From the NCBI GenBank assembly GCA_033675265.1, contig JAUJYZ010000416.1, positions 356,501 to 420,500 of the forward strand: a DNA stretch of 64,000 nt, read 5' to 3'. A program made the translations under genes and the position numbers. Below, one piece after another: positions 1 through 11,221 of this stretch. This stretch comes from Actinostola sp. cb2023. Taxonomy: Eukaryota; Cnidaria; Anthozoa; Actiniaria; Actinostolidae. The notes below the pieces were generated by a model that was not told where the DNA came from, did not search any database, and saw only the letters and a program-made list of their open reading frames with translations. Within the stretch, counting starts at the first letter, position 1; the number at the start of each line of letters is the position of its first letter.

Positions 1-1066
1 CGCAGCCAAATTCGAACTAATGTAATTGCCAGATTCCTAGAGGTTGCGCTTTACTCATGAATCTCCAATCACAGGGGTAGCGTGGTGCAAGAGCGAATGA
101 ATCCGAACTCCACAAATAGATTACAATGACTTTAATGACTGTTCAATGTTTATAGACGATGTAGATTACGTGACTTAGCGACAATTCCGCTGTGTCGTAG
201 CAAATTGTAGAGTTGTAGATTGTAGCTATTGTAGCTATTGTAGAATATTGTAGAATGTTGTAGAATGTTGTAGGTTCGAACTGAAATACGATAGTAAACA
301 TACTCTAACTTAATTAACATGCATGGCGTAAATTGACATAACTCATAGAATAATTACTAACAACATAAATCGTATAGAATATAGCATACATGCGTGATAT
401 AAATGATACTGATCCTTTCACAGTGTTACAGATAAATCAACTTGAAGTTAACTCGTGTTGAGCGACAAATATATGGCTTTGACTGGCTAAATATAACTAA
501 AATAGCATAACAACATTTCTTGATGCTCCTTGCCATAGTACTCTTGTGATTTTAACTAACGTGATAAGAAGAAGTTCAACACTTACTTTGGTTTACGCTT
601 GCACTAAGGTTGATGTAGCGACTTGGTTGAAATAGCAGATAGAGTAGAATTGAGTAGAATGTGGATAGAACGTAGAGTTGGCCAAAATGCCCATAAAGCC
701 CATACAGGGTAGCGTCCACACTAAACTGAATTGTACTCTATAGAAACTTAGATTTATAGCTATACGAACGTGCTCTAGGCGCATTTACGTCACGATGACT
801 TTGCTTGAAGGCATTTCCTTGCGGGACATTGAATTCTAACGTGAGATAATCAATGGCTAATACGTGCGGCTATGTTTGTGCGTTGCGGAAACTACTTGTG
901 CACATCCATCTTATCTAACTAAAAGGGTTCCTCACGGTACCACGTATAGAGGAAGTCTATATTATTTAACTAACTTGGTGCGTCAGATTTAGCACGTTAC
1001 AACATGACTAGTGACTTTCGTGATGTATTAGAAATTTCTGAGGAAGTATAACTATGCGTTTTAAAA
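1..1066. other. No recognisable gene; short tandem repeat inside
   Basis: I see no coding potential or known element in this stretch. Around 205-275 there is a short imperfect tandem repeat of about 10 bp (TTGTAGAATG-like). The rest is AT-rich unique-looking sequence. It could be part of an LTR or of an intergenic region, but nothing in it decides this. Confidence 0.4.
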
Positions 1067-1452
1067 ACTAACAGCACCCAGGGAGGGGGGGGGGGTGGGG
1101 TTGGGTACTTGGTCTGGGTTTTGATAATAGGGGTGTCCCGCTGGGGTCCATAAACCCTGACCCTGTTCAATACAGTCGGTAAAAAGTTGTCCCTATCTAA
1201 GACTCGAGGGAAATTCTCTACCCTGTTTTAGACAGTTATTGACAACTTAGTGTCTAGTTAGTAGTAATCCTGTATAGTAAGGCACTTTTTTTTTCAAAAA
1301 CTGAAAATTACAATCCATGTCAGAATTACAGACCCTATTCAAGACAATTTAGGGTGAAATGCATACCATATCTAAGACCAAAAGCTCAAAAACCATACCC
1401 TATCCAGCAGCACATACCTGTACCCCCCCCCCCGGGTGTTGGCACCACTAAC
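1067..1452. mobile_element. G-run MITE with inverted ends
   Basis: The left end (CTAACAGCACCCA followed by a G run) is repeated inverted at the right end (a C run, then GGGTGTTGGCACCACTAAC, with small gaps). The element is about 385 bp, non-coding and built around poly-G/poly-C ends. A similar G-run element lies at 13,889-14,222. The superfamily cannot be decided from what is visible. Confidence 0.55.
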
Positions 1453-1766
1453 ATACTATGAGAACATTGATCCACATCCTACCATGCCATGATGGCTGGA
1501 TGTCATTTTGACCTTAGAGCATATGGCCTATTGTACAGTCATGCTAGAGTGATTTTACCAAACTTATTATGGAATTAGTATCTACTATTTATGCTCACTA
1601 CTTTTTTGGCATTTACTAATTGTGTACCAGACATTGTCTATGCAATTCAATGGAAACAACAAAAAGCAGTCCAAGTTATACAATAGAACGAAGCTAACAC
1701 AGAATACAAAGGTTTGCGGTACCCGAAGGAGCCACTTTTTAATAGGTCAATACAATGTAGTTCATT

Positions 1767-1916
1767 GGTAGAGTGCAATTTAGAAAAGCTTGAAAACTAA
1801 ATAACTAATTAGTACTAAATAGCACTAATGAAACAATAGAAAACAATAGAAATAGCACTATTTAGTACTATTTAAGGTTAGTACTATTTCACGCTTTTCT
1901 AAATTGCACTCTACCA
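1767..1916. mobile_element. Palindromic MITE (TAGAGTGCAATTT ends)
   Basis: A 150-bp sequence has terminal inverted repeats of about 24 bp (TGGTAGAGTGCAATTTAG on the left, its complement on the right). Its AT-rich core repeats TAGTACTA-type words. Relatives with TAGAGTACAAACA ends occur at 25,940-26,103 and at the ends of 21,989-24,901. It is non-coding. Confidence 0.6.
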
Positions 1917-2438
1917 GTATATTTATATACTTGAAACTACTACAGTGCAGTATATGAAGAGACTGGCATGTTTATGTACTGTTTAATAAATGAGCAGGAG
2001 TGTTTTATCAGGTTTAAAACCACGAGGCAAAGCATGTGACCGATTTGACAACCCTGATTGGACCAATAATTGCTCATGAATGATTAATGAGTTCTAGAAA
2101 ATGCAATTGAAACTGGATGATAAGTTCTTGTACATGCACTTCTATATACAAGATAACATTAAAATCACATTTGATGAAAATGAAACTCATGTTTATTTTC
2201 TTCATCTATTCAGACTGTTGTATTCTGTAAAGGTATATAAATTATATTTACGTATATAAAATAAATAATATTTAATTATATATATTATATACAAGTTATA
2301 TGGTAATATTATATACAGTTTATATAATTATAACAATAGGCTGCCAGTATATAGATTGAAAATTGGAACACCAACAACCATGCCACGAGCGAGCAGGATC
2401 AATATGATACAAGACGCGACGTCAATCAATGAATGATC

Positions 2439-2572
2439 TAGGTTATGGAATATAAAATGACATTGGAGAATCACTTGCTGGTCAAAGACTGTTATGAAAC
2501 ATTTATAATAAAGTCTTTGGCCAGCAAGTGGTTTGCTGATGTCATTTTATATTAATAATATTCCATAACCTA
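2439..2572. mobile_element. Hairpin MITE
   Basis: GGTTATGGAATATAAAATGACAT-like sequence on the left returns inverted on the right, and inner arms (CTTGCTGGTCAAAGACT / AGTCTTTGGCCAGCAAG) also pair. The whole 134 bp can fold into one hairpin. There is no coding capacity. Confidence 0.55.
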
Positions 2573-2768
2573 TCATAAAAATTATAATAATATTTACATA
2601 TTTCTTTTTTTATGTCCATTACATGAGGCTTGTACTGCATTATGTACAGTTGTGATGGACAATTTGTAGAGATTGTTATGCATAATTTTATGTACAGTAA
2701 ACATCCAAGGTGAATGGTTTGGTGGCTGGCCCTTACCAACTTTTACATCTTCATCATTCACATAGTCA

Positions 2769-3071
2769 ATTCTCTACTTTCTCATAGCACATAACAGGGG
2801 CGTAGGCAGGGGGAGGTCACAGGGTGCCTGTGACCCCCCCTTCCTCTGGGTCTACTCTTTAAATTTATAAGTTTGAGGAGGGGAGCGAGGGGGGATTTGG
2901 TGGTGAACGATATGGAGTGTGACCCCCTGCATAATGCTTTGCGCCTTGGGGGGTAATACAAAAGAAAATAGTGAACATTGCATAATTACATGGTTGACAG
3001 AAAGCTCCCATTTTCTTTTGTATTACCCCCCAAGGAGCAAAGCATTATGTGCTATGAGAAAATAGAGAATG
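2769..3071. mobile_element. Inverted-repeat element
   Basis: TTCTCTACTTTCTCATAGCACATAA on the left is repeated inverted at the right end near 3047-3071. A second inner pair is built around CTTTGCTCCTTGGGGGGTAATACAAAAGAAAAT. It is about 300 bp and non-coding, with a G/C-run core that resembles abundant dispersed repeats. Confidence 0.5.
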
Positions 3072-3531
3072 CCATATTCTTCCTCTGCATATTCCAAAGT
3101 TGGGAATTTTGGTTTAAGAACTCTGATTACCTTGTCACAAAACCACAAAACCTTAAATCAAAACCAGATAAATTATTTTAATTTCATGGATCAATAAATA
3201 TATTGCCATACACTGGCTGCAGGTTATAATAATTACCGGATCGATTATATATTCCCTCCAGTTTGAGACACAGCTTTTGAGCATTGCTCCCAAAAGTATT
3301 CATTCTTGTGTGAATTGGCCACACATTGTTTTCAGAGTAGAGTGCCACATATTTGACAAGATCTTTCAATTCTTATAGTTGACCAAGGGCAAAACAATGC
3401 ATAAAATGCCATATACCTCACTGCTACGTAAATATAACACACGACAGTGATATAAAAACAGGACATATTATTAAGTTTTTACACTTTTTATATCGGAGTA
3501 TCGTAAAACTTCACATCGCCACGAATTCAAA

Positions 3532-5596
3532 ATGGCGAGTAAAAATGGCGCTGTTTGGCTAAGTTGTTGTCAAACTTCAACGGCGTATAACTTGCAAACG
3601 GTAAGAGGTGGGATGGGGTGGGATGGACTTTTCTGCATCACTGATTACTCATCTTTATATTGCAAATGTTTTTGTGTCTATAACTATGTTGGTTTAGCGA
3701 TGATAAGAGGTCTTTTGTCTTCAGTCATTTCTACAAGTGTTGTGGCGACATTTTCATATCAATGAGTTCAATCAAGCATAAAACATGAAATACTTCCTTA
3801 CCTGGTTTGAGATTCCATGGGTTCATGGCTTCGAGTCATTTCTCCTTGTTTACATCTTTTCTAAGCTTTAGATTGCGTTTTTCGTCCTATTTTACTGAAA
3901 AATACTTTGTATGTTTTTCCTTGCAATGAAAATTAAATTGCCGTGAACGCAGAAATACGGCAAATGTGATTGGTCGATTAAGTCACGTGATGAATGCTCA
4001 ACCTCTTCTGCAGCCAGTGTATGTACTTCTGATATTAGCGATTTCCAAAGGAAGAGTATTAACTTTTTCCTTAAATTGGGTCTATATTTCAGTGACAAAT
4101 CCTTGGAAAGGGTATGAATTGTCCAATTGTTCATCTTTAAATAGGGTCAGGGTTTCGACATCCCGGGGGCACACACCTATCCTAAATTTTCGGGATTCCC
4201 TCCCCCCCTCCCCCCGGGGTGTAAACCTCAATGGTTATTTTATAACATTGTAAAATATTGCACTGTGAATTTATAATCGTTTGTAAATTACTTTTAGACA
4301 AAGAGAGATATGAGGCTTTGGCTGTATATCGCAGTTTTGGCATTTCTTGTAGCTGTCCATCAATGCTTCATGTAAGATAAAGTTACTGTAGCTCCAAGAA
4401 TATTAATATTTAAGTAACTAAATTTATATTCCATTATGTTTACTTTTCCTCTATGCTCCTTACTAGTTTCCTTTACTCTTCTCTTTCCTATCTCTAGTTT
4501 ATCATGTTTTGAATAACTTTGGATTTCAGACATGATTTGTTTCTTCTACGTATTTATTTATTTTTCCGAGCTTTCGGGCTTTTGGCCCATCATTAGGGAC
4601 GAAAGGAATAAATAACGAATTTTCACATGACGTGGAAAACAAATATAAACAAATCAAAAACGTTGGCATAAGCGCGCGCTCACAATAGAATGCGCTCGAG
4701 CAAAATAACAATACATGGAGGAATAAATGAAAGATAGAACAAATAAATTACAAAAATAATAATAACTATCGGTGTAAACGAGGGAAATAAGTGTTAGGCA
4801 TGGTTCTGCCACAGTCTCTGTTAAACAGTGCCTGATTGTTTCTAGCTATAAACCAAGCCTCGGTCCATCTTCTCTTCACTCAGTTGTTTTCACTCGCCAG
4901 AACTCTTGTATCTCCCCATGCTATGTTGTGGTTGAGGGCATTTGCGTGCTGGGCCAGAGCGGAGGCATCAGTCTTTGCAAGCCTCACGCTCGCCTTGTGT
5001 TCTTTGCGTCTGGTGTCTAATGATATTTTAGTCTCGCCCACATACACTGCTGTACAATCCTCGCATGGTATCTCGTACACCACTCCTGTTTTCTTCCCTA
5101 ACGGTATCTCATCCTTTTAATTTTTTATTTTTCCGAAAGCTCGGAAAAATAAATAAATACGTAGAAGAAATAAATCATGTCTGAATCAATGGTAAATACG
5201 TACAGAAACCTATAAACTTTGGATTTGTTAAAAATGTTTTCTATATCTATATCTCATCTCATCTCATCACATCACATCACATCTCATCTCATCTCATCTC
5301 ATCTCGTCTTCATATTCGTATCAGGCGACGATACTCCAGGTTAGATGAAGTTACTGTAGCTCTAAGCAAATTATTTATGTTTAACTAATCATAACTTCCA
5401 TTTTATAATAAAATAATTTAGATTTAACGCGCACTCTGATTAGTCAAAACACCGTTCTAGATGAGGATCTAGGGAAATTATATTCCATTGTGTTTCCTTT
5501 TCCTTTCTGTGCTTTACTAGATTCCATTAATTTATTGTTCTCTTTAATGTCCTTTCTCTAGTGCTCCAACTCGACGTCCTTACATAGAGACTAAGG
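3532..5596 (+). CDS. Putative 5' exons of a membrane-anchored protein (four small exons)
   Basis: Four exons join in phase with good splice sites: 3532-3600 (ATG start, donor GTAAGA, phase 0), 4298-4371 (acceptor CTTTTAG, donor GTAAGA, phase 2), 5325-5339 (a 15-nt microexon, acceptor ATCAG, donor GTTAGA, phase 2) and 5562-5596 (acceptor CTCTAG, donor GTAAGA, phase 1). The product starts MASKNGAVW. From about residue 29 it has a hydrophobic segment (LWLYIAVLAFLVAV), and then a basic stretch with RRYS and TRRPYIETK. The segment could be a type II signal anchor, or a signal peptide if translation starts at the second Met (MRLW). The open end is phase 1, which fits the phase-1 first MAM exon at 53,984, so this may be the start of that gene. 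I do not recognise a family. The gene model is inferred from splice consensus and reading frame only. Confidence 0.4.
4546..5184 (-). mobile_element. Penelope-like element 3' fragment with inverted tail copy
   Basis: The segment holds a GIY-YIG endonuclease remnant (4758-5107) followed, on the minus strand, by the 3' tail of the element (ATGATGGGCC...GCCCGAAAGCTCGG, then ATAAATAAATACG). The last 50 bp of the tail occur again, inverted, at 5131-5184. Such inverted tail copies at the 5' end are known from Penelope-like insertions. It lies inside an intron of the putative small-exon gene. Confidence 0.7.
4758..5107 (-). pseudogene. Penelope-like GIY-YIG endonuclease domain, one in-frame stop
   Basis: The minus-strand reading contains GVVYEIPCEDC, CTAVYVGET, DTRRKEHKAS and ALAQHANALNHNIAW. 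This is the CxxC-linked GIY-YIG module that follows the reverse transcriptase in endonuclease-bearing Penelope-like elements and nicks target DNA. The YVGET motif stands for the second half of GIY-YIG, and R/E/H residues follow at the usual spacing. After LASENN a TGA (4880-4882) stands where a Trp is expected. The same frame then continues through VKRRWTEAWFIARNN to a natural stop at 4758. One substitution therefore disables an otherwise recognisable C-terminus. The RT part is absent, so this is a 5'-truncated copy. Confidence 0.8.
5254..5307. repeat. Pentanucleotide microsatellite (ATCTC/ATCAC)n
   Basis: About eleven tandem 5-mers, CATCT and CATCA variants, lie directly upstream of the acceptor of the 15-nt microexon and may form part of its pyrimidine-rich tract. 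Confidence 0.85.
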
Positions 5597-5683
5597 GTAA
5601 GATCACTGAGTTACTATAGATGCAAGCATATTATTTATTAACTAATCAACTCTACTCCAACTCCAATTTCGACTCCAACTCTA

Positions 5684-5895
5684 TACATATATAATCGAAC
5701 TCCATACAGATATAATCGAACTCCATACAGAACTAATGGAACTCGATACAGATATAATCGAACTCCATACAGAAGTAATGGAACTCCATACAGATATAAT
5801 CGAACTCCATACAGATATAATCGAACTCCATACAAATATAATCGAACTCCATACAGAACTAATGGAACTCCATACAGATATAATCGAACTCCATT
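5684..5895 (+). repeat. 21-bp minisatellite, small block A
   Basis: Ten or so tandem copies of the same 21-bp unit (core AACTCCATACAGATATAAT) that fills 35.1-43.0 kb. Variants with CAGAACTAAT and CAGAAGTAAT are also shared with the large array. It is joined on its right directly to a segment duplicated at 10,967-11,008. Confidence 0.95.
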
Positions 5896-5936
5896 GTGGC
5901 TGCCATCGGAGTTTCCTACTCGGATGGAGTTTCACG
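5893..5936 (+). repeat. Segment duplicated near both small minisatellite blocks
   Basis: The sequence from TTGTGGCTGCCATC to GGATGGAGTTTC occurs here and again at about 10,967-11,008 with a few differences. Each copy lies close to a block of the 21-bp minisatellite, which suggests that they belong to one dispersed repeat unit. Confidence 0.7.
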
Positions 5937-6168
5937 TCGGGCCCACAAACTTCAAAAATCGCCGTGTTCGCCAGGCAAATTGGCCAGCTGTTTAGCGCAT
6001 TAACGTAGAACAAAATGACGGCCTCTATAAACATGCGGTGATGTTTTAGAGCATTTCTTCGGCGAATTTGACGGGAAAATTAACGAGAAAAATATAATTT
6101 TGGTGAAGAAAAGGGGATACATTAGCAAAGTTCGATGTTGGAGATGGTTGTGAGAGGAAAAGGCCTCG

Positions 6169-6214
6169 ATGGCGGATATTTTGAAGGAAAAAGCAACAGA
6201 AGAACGATTAGATG
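6169..6214 (+). CDS. Possible short first exon
   Basis: An ATG in fair context (CTCGATGGCGG) opens 15 codons, MADILKEKATEERLD, that end at a strong donor (GTAAGC, phase 1). No partner exon was identified, and the TTAA foldback element starts 10 bp into the presumed intron. This may be chance; it rests only on the start context and the donor. Confidence 0.2.
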
Positions 6215-6224
6215 GTAAGCTTAA

Positions 6225-6906
6225 GGTGGTTCCAGCATAATGAATTATGACCCACCTGTTTGCCGTATGTTTTAACTCGCTCGCTCCGCGTCAATATTGC
6301 TTGGATTTTATAATGCTTAACACAAATACTAATTCAACTATTTTGCTTTAGGAAGGTTTATTCAAAATTATCATTGTAAGCCGCGTTTGTGAATGCCAGC
6401 TGATATTCAAACGACACAATGTTCACTAAAACTGCTGCCAAACGGTTTTCCCTCGAACGATTTTTTTAAAACTTCGTGAACGACCTTTTAAGGTCCATAT
6501 TAATGTTCCGACGAGGCAAGAAGAAAATTGTTCGAGCCGAAGTCACGTAACAACCGATAGGTCCAAATATTGACAACAAAAATATGAACTGGTGATTTCG
6601 GCTCGATCAATTTCCTTCTTACCTCGTCAGAACATTACTAGGGACCTTAAAAGGTCGTTCACGAAGTTAAACAGAAATCGTACGAGGGAAAACTGTTTGG
6701 CAGCAGTTTTAGTGAAAATAGTGTCGTTTGAATATCAGCTGGCATTCACAAACGCGGCTTACAATGATAATTTTGAATAAACCCTCCAAAAGCCGAATGG
6801 TTGAATTAATATTTGTGTTAAGCACAATAAAATCAAAGCAATATTGACGCGGACCGAGCGAGTTAAAAAATACGGCAAACCGGTCATTCATTATGCGGGA
6901 ACCACC
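6225..6906. mobile_element. Foldback MITE, 320-bp arms, TTAA target duplication
   Basis: Two arms, 6225-6546 and 6591-6906, are inverted copies of each other with about 90% identity by eye and a 44-bp loop. The element starts GGTGGTTCC, ends GGAACCACC and is flanked on both sides by TTAA (6221-6224, 6907-6910). TTAA duplications are typical of piggyBac and Kolobok superfamilies, so this is a non-autonomous member of one of them. It is non-coding, and the short ORFs in both arms mirror each other. Confidence 0.85.
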
Positions 6907-8243
6907 TTAAGTTTCGCTTCAAAATAAATATATATTTCTTTATTTACGCCATAGAGTAATTTTAGGGCTTTTATGTTGTGACGTTTGACTCATCAGTAAA
7001 ACATTTTGCTATTGTAAATGTAAGATAATCGAGCAAAATGCTGCATCAATATAAAATAATGCCCTCACAGATTATACATTGTTTACCTCTAAATAAAATT
7101 ATCAAAGAAATCGAAATCGCCATTCTCCATTAGAACTTTATAATTACGTTCTCCAATCGAACCATCGGAAATCTATATGTTCCATCGGACTTCCGATGAA
7201 ATGTGATATGATAACTTGGGCTGACAGGATTTGCACAATTATTTAGACTTGTTTGAGCAGAATAATGTTGGTTATTAATAATTGCGGTAGAGCTGTGTTG
7301 GATTATTGCTGCAGCTTGACTGTTCAAAAATGCAAATTGGGCTGGGCTGATGATAGGGGTGCTAATAGTAGTAGTAGTGGATATATCTTCATAGACTCAG
7401 GGTGGTAGTATGCACAGTTGTTGCAATTTCAAGTGGGCTTGATACTGGACAAATTGGGGAGGAATGAATTGCTGTGATTTTACTGATGACTCTGCTGATT
7501 CATTAGGGGAGATGCAAAAGAAAGAGAACCAAAATATATCTTCATAGACTCAGTGTGACTTTCTTTTGGAAGAGCAGAAAGAATACTTTCAGCCGAACCA
7601 GCTTCTAGTGTTTGAGTCTCTAAACATACATGAAGTTGGGCTTGGCTTTGATCTAGTTCTTTCTTAAGCTTCAGGTCCTCTACTTCCTGTACTTGTCTAA
7701 GTATTTCATGATCAAGTCTCTGCTCATCTTGCAAAAAGGCTAAATCAACACTTAAAGCAGCTTCTTTATTTTGTAACTCAAACTTATCCTTATGTGAAAG
7801 AGCAGCTTTACTACTACGTAGGGATGGATTTGACTTTCTTGAACTCTTAGAGGTCTGACTTGGTTTGACTTGATTTGTTCTAAATACAGCTGTTCCACAT
7901 ACCTGATCTCTGCTTTAGCATCCTCTTGAAAGTTATTCCACTCATGTACAACTTGGCTCCACATTTCCTTAACATTTTGCAGCCCCTCATCACCACCCAT
8001 GTGTGCAATCGAACCATAAATATCGGCTAGGTCCCACTGGATGATTTGAGCTTTACTTAGCTCCTATTTCCACTTCGCTACATCATCACATTGACCTCTC
8101 AACATGAGAGTTGATTTCATTTGTTTACATAACGCTGCTTTCTTTGATAAGAAACGTTTTACCTTTACTTCCAGCCGATATTCTAGGCCTTTTGCAGTAG
8201 GCTTTCTTTGACGGGTTTCGCACTCTCGCCTTGGAGTGTCGTC

Positions 8244-10752
8244 CACGGTGGGCATAAATGGCCCGAAAATCGCATATTTGAAATTTTTGGAAAATCGCAA
8301 AATTAATATTACTTCGTTCTTCTCGTGATAACTAACCTAAAATCGAAAACCATTTTGAAATTGGACGAAGGCAACCAGAGTTATGAATATTTTTAACTTG
8401 ATATTTTTTCCTGTCAAAAATTTGGCGGGAAATAATTCATACAAAATAATCGGTAAAATAAACCGCTTGGTAAAACTTTTTGGTTTGAAAACATTTTAGC
8501 GCCATACTTCGCTTATTGGAAGAACTATGACATGCGGAAATTTTGTTGATTTTAGAATTTTGATTTTTTTGAGCGTAAGTAGTTAAAATTATAAAATTGA
8601 AAAAGTTAAAATGTCATTATGACGTCACATATATTTTAAAATATCTCTAATATAGTTAATGAACATAAACATCCGGCACTGTGTAGAATTAAAATACATC
8701 TATAACAATAATAAATGTTAATAAAGTCATTTTACTGATTTCTCTCCCTTTTTCATTTTACCGATGACGTCATAGATAATGACGTCATCAAATAACTAAA
8801 TCCCTTCTAATAATCGGAACATTATGAAAATTTCACCGAAATGCACACAATGTTATTCTCTTTCAAAATATGCACTTTATTTTGTCATTGTGTTTAAACG
8901 AACTTTTCACAGCAATTGTACTTTTTATTATGACGTCATCATTGCGTCAGATTTTGCCAACGAGTAGTTTAAAATACCACACTACCAGGAGCCCATAAGT
9001 AGGAGCGTCCATGCTCTATATTGGGTCTGTGTCACAGCGTTTTCACAAGTGTGGTTATTTTTAGAACAGTTTTCCCGCGAAAGAAGGTCATTTGACCAAT
9101 CAGAGAACGTTTCCGGTATGGCGGTTTCATTTCCGGTTTCACGTCAAAAATAAAATGGCGGAATTTCGAAAGACTCGAAGAGATGAATGTACAAATAAAA
9201 GTCAGGATTATCCAGTTTTCTTTGTGTCTGACTCACAATTTTATCATACCAACAACTTCCCGGGATTCCATAGGCCGCTGCTTTGAACCTTGACCTAAAA
9301 TTCTAGACTGCTTTTCCCGAACGAAGTGAACTTACAGGATTTCAATTGAAGTGATGGCCAGGCGGTTTCGTGGCAGAGTTTCGAGGATAGATAATGTGAA
9401 CGCGTGTTTACCTCGCGGAGAAATACAAACGTATTATGAAACGTTGTGCCTCTGAAACGTTAGAAAGTCAAAGTCAAGTCAAGTAAGGTGCATTGAAAGC
9501 GATAGTCTATTTAGGCAGTTGGCTTGTAATTTGGTTTTTCGCTGCCGTCAATCAACATGAAAAATCAGAAAACTTAAAAATAAAAGTCAGAAGACCCACC
9601 AAATGGAAACCAAATATGCTTTTGAGCTAGTACATTATGGATCATTTGGTCGAAGAATGTATCAGTTTAGTTTTCAATTCGTTTGAGTTTTGAATTTGAT
9701 TAATTCAGTGACAAGTTCCAGCCGATTGAATGTCTGAGTTCGCATATTAAATACTGAGTACCGGCGCAGTAAATGAAGGTCACTGAATTTAAAAACAAAG
9801 CAACTTTGAGTCAGTTTCGCTCAACTTTAGTCTTTATATTGACAGTGAAGCGTGTGTAAATAATAAGCTCAGTGAATCCATTAAATTAAACATCAAAACT
9901 TGAATGAAGGTGTTTTTATTAATATATTTCAAATCGGCAGACTCACAAATAATATTCACAATCCATTTTTAAGTCATTTTAGGTAACAGAAAAGACACAA
10001 CAAATACGCTTACTTTCACCAGTCTTATTTGTAATTTGATTCACTCGTCTTGTCGCTCATCATGCAGTTTCAGCGAATTTGTTTTTGAATAGCAGCTAAT
10101 AGCCTTGTCGTCAATCTTCAAACTCCACAACGATAATTACAAGATACCACTAAACCACATCCAAGAATAAATTGAATTCACTTTCTGACGAAATAGTTTA
10201 GACGAAAATATGTATTTGAAAGTCTTCGGCTAATTATTTGCATCCACACGCTACAACAGCTTCTCAGTCGGTCCCTTCGTGTTCGAGTTCTTCGAACCGG
10301 CACTTGCTTTGGATGCCTTTAGAAGCACAATCGTCACCACTATCACTTTCAAGTGATTCTGTTGTACCGAATGACTCAATACTGCTCTCACTATCACTAG
10401 ACGATTCGTAGTTTATTTCACTTGAAGAACACTCTTTGTCGCTATCGGAGGCCATCTTTATTTTACCTGTCATCTCATCAAAATTCAAAAAATACGTCAT
10501 ACCAGAAACGTTCTCTGATTGGTCAAAATTCGCGGGAAAACTGTTCTAAAAATAACCACACTTGTGAAAACGCTGTGACACTATCCAATACCGTATGGAC
10601 GCTCCTACTTATGGGCTCCTGACACTACCTATAATAAGGAAAGTCTGAAATTGTTATTTCATTTCATGGAAGATTTTGGAAAATAAGAATGATTTTGGAA
10701 AAAGAGGACGTTTTCAGTGAGCGATTTTAGGGTCATTTATATGCCCGCCGTG
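8244..10752. mobile_element. TIR element starting CACGGYGGGCAT, 2-bp duplication, holding a nested element
   Basis: Left end CACGGTGGGCATAAATGGCCC and right end (complement) CACGGCGGGCATATAAATGACCC match over about 25 bp. The dinucleotide TC flanks both ends (8242-8243, 10,753-10,754). Removing the element restores a continuous reading frame in the gag-like sequence around it, which strongly supports the boundaries. CAC-starting TIRs with a 2-3 bp duplication point to the CMC (EnSpm/Mirage/Chapaev) group. Without the nested insertion it is about 870 bp and non-coding. Confidence 0.65.
8986..10621. mobile_element. Nested TIR element, 7-bp duplication ACACTAC
   Basis: The first about 125 bp (CAGGAGCCCATAAGTAGGAGCGTCCAT...) return inverted at 10,500-10,621, and ACACTAC flanks both sides (8979-8985, 10,622-10,628). 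The 1.64-kb element contains on the minus strand a short acidic reading frame starting MASDSDKECSSSE (about 10,264-10,455). This resembles the Ser/Asp-rich N-terminus of some transposases. The catalytic part is absent, so it is probably an internally deleted, non-autonomous copy. The superfamily is not resolved. Confidence 0.75.
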
Positions 10753-10893
10753 TCTTTCGGTGGCGTTTCTTCTTCGCTCGAAGTACTGCTTTTATCTTCG
10801 CTTTCCATGACTACGTAAATATTACAATTCATTCTTGAAACTTGCCTCTAACTTGTTGTCGCTCGACTTCGAACACTACTTTCTGTCGTTACC

Positions 10894-11097
10894 TTGTTAC
10901 TCGTCAACTTTGACTGTTGGACTTCGAGCCTGTCGCGTGTCTTGACTCCATTAAGTCTTGTTATTGTGGCTGCCATCTGCGTTTCCTATTCGGATGGAGT
11001 TTCGGGAAGGACTGTTCGAAAAAATTCGGACTTTTATTTGCACATGAGATCACTTTTCTACATGAATTATTCGAGACCTAAATACATACAAAGTCAG
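10894..11097 (+). CDS. Possible first exon with hydrophobic leader
   Basis: A 68-codon open frame starts MLLVNFDCW and contains a hydrophobic segment (LSLVIVAAICV). It ends exactly at a consensus donor, CAG|GTAAGA (phase 0). The middle part is duplicated next to minisatellite block A at 5.9 kb, so it may instead be part of a dispersed repeat. No downstream exon was recognised. Confidence 0.25.
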
Positions 11098-11221
11098 GTA
11101 AGAAGAGAGTGCGACTCTCCACACACGTTCGCCGAACGTTCAAACTACGTTTTACAATGTTCAACAGCTGACCAGTTACCACAGGAAACCCACTCTTGGC
11201 ACAGGCATCCCGCCTGTGGCA

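Larger units (their letters stand above)
7130..10808 (-). pseudogene. Retroelement gag-like N-terminal region, split and frameshifted
   Basis: The minus-strand coding begins at 10,808 with an acidic, Ser/Glu-rich N-terminus, is interrupted at 10,752 by a TIR transposon, and resumes at 8,243 in the same frame. It then shows RQRKPTAKGLEYRL, a long charged coiled-coil stretch (around 7480-8000, with DEQRLDHEILRQVQE), and several frame breaks and stops. A conserved KPTxKGLEYRL motif followed by coiled coil is what I associate with the N-terminus of BEL/Pao-type gag in cnidarians; this is from memory and unverified. No LTR was identified here. The zinc knuckles and pol are missing. A decayed host gene is the alternative. 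Confidence 0.5.
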
